Shown here: piece after piece, positions 60,068 through 64,000 of the stretch
How positions within the stretch are numbered: the stretch's first letter is position 1
How the letters are laid out: each line of letters opens with the position of its first letter
Program-made: the position numbers and the translations under genes
The notes under the pieces: generated by a model
The model's input: the letters and a program-made list of their open reading frames with translations, nothing else
What the model was told of the DNA's origin: nothing
Database searches by the model: none
Origin: Casuarina equisetifolia
Lineage: Eukaryota; Streptophyta; Magnoliopsida; Fagales; Casuarinaceae
Length of the DNA: 64,000 nucleotides
Direction of reading: 5' to 3'
NCBI GenBank assembly: GCA_028551475.1
Contig: CM052354.1
Location: 20,483,258 to 20,547,257, forward strand

Positions 60068-63000
60068 ATGCAGCCCACAGTCGGGCAAGAAGAGCAGGAA
60101 CGTGAGATTAATGGCTCCCCTGAGAATCCCCGGAACCCGTACACGAGGCTGGAGAAAGGTGGCAGCCAAAGCCGGAGCCAAAGGACTAACATTGGTAGCA
60201 ACATAGTGCGGTCTGTGGAAACCGCGTACGAGGAGAAGGCGATTCCGCCATGGAAAGACCAGCTGACTATAAGAGCTCTGGTCACGGGCCTTGCCTTGGG
60301 GTCTTTGTTCCTGGTGCTGCTCATGAAGCAGAGCTTGATTGCAGGGTTTGTTTTTCCTGTGAATCTCTATCCTGGGCTGGTGGGGTTCTCCTGCGTCAAA
60401 ACATGGATCGAGATCATCGGCAAATGTGGGATTATTGGCCCTCCTTTCACCCGGCAAGAGAACGCCCTGATTCAAGCTTGTGTTCTTGCTATCACCCGTC
60501 TTGCTGACAGTGGTATTCTCAAAAATCCATGCAAAACTCAACAATGTCTTTGGAAAAATGAAAAATATCTTTTGGTTCTGTTTCATGATAAATTCCAATC
60601 TACTTGTACACACAGGAGGCTTTGCGGATTACCTTTTCGCCATGAGCACTAATATTCAGCAGCAAGCGGAGATTCCAGAAGATGACGCCAAGCAGACAAA
60701 GGACCCCAGAATCACCTGGATAATCCCTTTCTTGCTCGTAACGTCCTTCGTCGGCCTCGTCGCCATGCTGCCTCTTCGAAAGGTTTGTTATACGAATTGT
60801 TTGGCTCCTGGAAATCACAAGGAACAGAATCTTCTGTTCATTTTGTCCATTGTTGATTGCAGTCAAAGCCAACCTGCTCTATGGTTGAAGTACGACTTGA
60901 ATAATTAGTTCTTGGTAGTCTCCAGCCACTGAAAAACAGTATCAGTTGCTGAAACCCAATCCAAAACATTTCATCTTCTTCTTTATTTGTTCATCTTTTA
61001 GTATGTGGTAGATGCTGCTTTTTCCAAGTTCTCTCTTCAAGGAGCATAAGTTTTGATATACATTCTGTAACTTGTATAATATTTTATCAACAACACTTCT
61101 CTCAATGCAACTTGTTTTTAGGCCTACATACTACTAAGTTTTAAAAAAATTACTTGAACAGGTATATCCTGTCTCATGCTCAATAATTTTTATAATCTAT
61201 CTATTTAATTAACTCAAATCTTCACATATATTCAAGATTATAAATCTAATCTCTGAGGACCGTAATAGGACTTCATCCTTAATGATGTATCCTCAGATCT
61301 CAATTTTGTATGTACTGTTTACCTGCAGTGTCTGCTCATAAACCTTAAATTGGTGTACCCAAGTGGCCAAGCAGTTGGTCAACTTATTAACTGCATCAAC
61401 TCTCCTTTTACGACCAAGTTTGCCAGGTTCTTCTCTCTCTTTCTCTCGCTTTCTCATGCATACACGGACAGGGACAGAGCATCATGAAATTCTCATTCTT
61501 CGTTTGTCTTGTGTACTGTATAGGAAGCAGTTGACAACTTTTGGAAACTTCTTTACCTTCAGCTGCGCTTGGAGTTGTTTCCTGTGGGTCTTTAGCGGTG
61601 GCGCCACCTGTGGCTTGTCTTTCATGCCTATATTTGGTTTCACAGCCTTGTTTAACAGGTGATTTGCAGTTTTCCGGCATCACATGGTTGATGTGTCGAA
61701 CTAGGTTTTAAATATTGTACCTCATTACAAATTGGGATTTATGCAATCTTTGTTCAATGACTCCTCTAAATTTTCAAACAACGATTATCCTTTGTGGCTA
61801 ATGTATATGGTTGTTTTGTGGCAAAAACAGATTCTCTTTTGATTTCTTCGGGACAGGTGTAGGAATTGGCATGATGTGTCCATTCAACACGACCCTATCG
61901 GTAGTGTTTGGATCAATCATCTTCAACGCCTTCCTGCGTTTGTTTCTAGAAGGGAAAAGCGGAGTGTGGTACGATGCAGAAATACCGACGGGCAGCTACC
62001 GTGGCAAGCGTTCTTACCAAGTAATGTCTTTCTCCATATTCACAACTCTCATTCTTTCTCTTATATCAGCAATAGTGATACAACTTTCTAGAACCCCGTG
62101 TAGGAGTTTATAGGGTTGTCATTGATGCTTAGCGACAGTGTCTACAACATCTTGAAACTTGTTGTCGTCTCATTGTTCCACAAACTCCGGAACAACGACG
62201 CCGGCGGTACTTCTGTTCATGCCGGTGATCCTCAGGCACCTCCTCAGGGCTTAACTTTCGGTGACGATGAGGAGATCAGGACCCAAAACTTCGTCGACGA
62301 TGGGATTCCAACGGGGCTAGCAATGGCGGGTTTCGCGGCACTTGTGGCCGTTTCCACGGTCGTACTTCCTCTGATCTTTCGTCCTCTCAAATGGTACCAC
62401 GTCGTGGCCATGTACGTGATCTGTCCTCTTTTAGCTTTCTGCCAAGTACGAGTACGCGGGCTCTGTGACGTTTCGTTACCTTCAACCTTCGGGAAGGCAT
62501 CCATGTTCATATTTGGAGCATGGGCTGGAAAGGATGGCGGAATTATGGTTGCCTTAATTGGTTGTGGGGTCGTAACGAACTTCGTCACCTCGGCTTCTGA
62601 CCTCATGACGGACCTCAAAACCAGTTACTTAACCATGGCTTCCGCCAAGTCTGTGGTCATCTTCAAGCTCATCGGGACTGCGTGGGGTTGCTTTATCTCG
62701 TCTGTAATCTATCTTTACTATGTGACGCGTTATGGTAATGACGGGAACCCTTCATCTACGTACGGGCTTTGGTTTGCTCCCTTTTTTCGACAGACAGCCA
62801 TCGATACTCTTCAAGGATTTTCAGCCTTGCCCAAGTACTGCCTTCAGTTTGCTTACGCCTTCTTCACCTTCGGCGTCGTCATGAACGTGATCAGAGAGGT
62901 TTCGCCGAAGAAGGTGTCGAGATTCATCCCTCTTCCGGTGGCAATGGCTATACCAATCTATGCAGGAGGTAAACTTGGAATTAGTCTCTGTATTGGGAAC

Positions 63001-63180
63001 TTTACAGCTTCGCTGTATAGGTGGAGGAAGAAGGATAAGGCGGATGCAGTGCTACCCGTTGTTGGTGCTGCTTTGATCTGCGGAGACGGGCTGTGGACTT
63101 TGCTGAATTCCGTAATGGATTTCATCGGCTGGAGGCCGCCGCTGTGCATGAGGTTTTTTGCAAGCGATGATGCGGTGTAG
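60068..63180 (+). CDS. Divergent yellow stripe-like (YSL) oligopeptide transporter
   Basis: OPT-superfamily transporter; YSL members carry metal-nicotianamine or metal-phytosiderophore complexes across membranes. Exons 60068-60512, 60616-60782, 61329-61426, 61524-61658, 61831-62020 and 62104-63180 join in phase to 703 aa, normal for YSLs. Family marks: PPWKDQLTIRALV at the end of the soluble N-terminus, PFTRQEN, YPSGQAVGQLIN (family YPSGTATA.LIN), FDFFGTGVGIGMMCP, LKWYHVVAMYVICPLLAFCQ, TSASDLMTDLKTSYLTMAS, GFSALPKYCLQFAYAFF, RFIPLPVAMAIPIYAGG and ALICGDGLWT. About 14 hydrophobic segments are evident. Several canonical sites are altered: the GFGSYL motif reads GFADYL and the GDGC-type segment is shortened to GGATCGL. 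I could not place it in the YSL4/6, YSL5/7/8 or YSL1/2/3 groups. Substrate unknown. Confidence 0.87.
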
Positions 63181-64000
63181 AGTGTCTTCCGCTCATGAGA
63201 TCCACTGACACTGTCTTCTTCCTTTCGTCTTCTCACCGGAGTTTGTTTACAGAACATCGAGTAACGTGATCGTTAATTCTTTTGGCTTTCTGTAACATAA
63301 TCTAAACGCAAAAGACTTTTGTACCGTTTCAGTCATGAACAAGACAATGGGCGTTCATGGCCGGGCGTTTGAAGCAGAGGATTATACAATTCTCCAAAAT
63401 TTCTCTTCCAAAACCGATCATCAGGTCTTAGTGATAATTAGCTGTTAAACTTCTAACAATATCTTTTGTAGTTTGGATTTATTGTATGAACTGCATATTA
63501 CAAAAATGCTTTCAAAATAAAATAATTGACATTTTAATTTTTTTTAACGAAAGAAAAAAAATTATATGAATGAAGATTTCTTAGTTTAAAAATATAAAAT
63601 ACTTTTAAAAAGTTATTGTTTTAAGTAAAATTTGAAAGCTTTTAATTTTTAATTTTTCATGACTATAACAATTTTTATAATATTAGAATATATGATAATT
63701 ACTTTGTATCCTAATTCTATTAATACAAGTATAACATTCCATTTTATAAAAAAAAAAGATATCAAGTTAAGAAATTAACAAGTTTAAAATAATTATTAAT
63801 AATTTGAGTTTTGATATGACATTAAAAAGAATAAAATTTTGTTAATTAAAATTGATTGTTAAAAGGATAGATATTTAAATACATTAAAAATTATCTCATA
63901 TCAAGATATATAATGTAGAAAAATTACTATTCAGCATTGGTTATAAAAAAAATACAATAATAATATAATAATATAAATTTTTAGCACTGAATTTTCACGT
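63181..64000 (+). other. 3' UTR and AT-rich spacer after the YSL-like gene
   Basis: The first few hundred bases are the probable 3' UTR. From about 63480 the sequence is almost pure A/T with phrases (ATTAATAATTTGAGTTTTGATA) like AT-rich dispersed repeats elsewhere in the window. No gene seen. Confidence 0.45.

Noticed and set aside
60038-60613. 191-codon minus-strand frame over the first YSL exon
   Set aside because: Antisense shadow; the plus frame has the YSL motifs and matching splice sites.

Overview
This is nuclear DNA of a flowering plant, most like a eudicot. Genes are split by short AT-rich introns with GT-AG (one GC-AG) borders, intergenic DNA is very AT-rich, and there are Ty1/copia elements. 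I recognise eight host protein genes; the exon models below were built by hand from splice sites, reading phase and remembered family sequences. Species was not determined.

Layout. 1-4.6 kb (-): first ten coding exons of the AP-5 adaptor subunit zeta, running off the left edge. 4.6-7.7 kb: AT-rich gap and GPT1 leader. 7.7-11.2 kb (+): plastid glucose-6-phosphate/phosphate translocator GPT1. 12.6-16.0 kb (-): tryptophan synthase beta. 16.8-24.1 kb (-): DAWDLE, an FHA-domain miRNA factor. 24.7-26.5 kb: heavily decayed copia fossil. 28.5-30.8 kb (+): F-box/LRR gene. 32.4-34.4 kb (-): SGP1-type small GTPase. 36.6-50.2 kb: a repeat-rich region with a 144-160 bp direct duplication, a palindromic cluster, a young nearly whole copia element (39166-46505), a gutted valyl-tRNA synthetase pseudogene and a MITE-like inverted repeat. 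50.5-57.6 kb (+): a NEPRO-domain gene. 60.1-63.2 kb (+): a divergent YSL/OPT metal-chelate transporter.

The GPT1 - TSB1 - F-box - SGP1 order matches, from memory, the Arabidopsis run At5g54800, At5g54810, At5g54820 and At5g54840, so this is probably a conserved ancestral block into which DAWDLE has been placed.

The most unusual structure is a pair of inverted ~1.4 kb copies at 50912-52324 and 58545-60004. One lies in the presumed leader intron of the NEPRO gene; the other is the immediate upstream region of the YSL-like gene. Transcription through both could give long double-stranded RNA matching the transporter promoter. This is inference. No CRISPR, tRNA or rRNA genes were seen.
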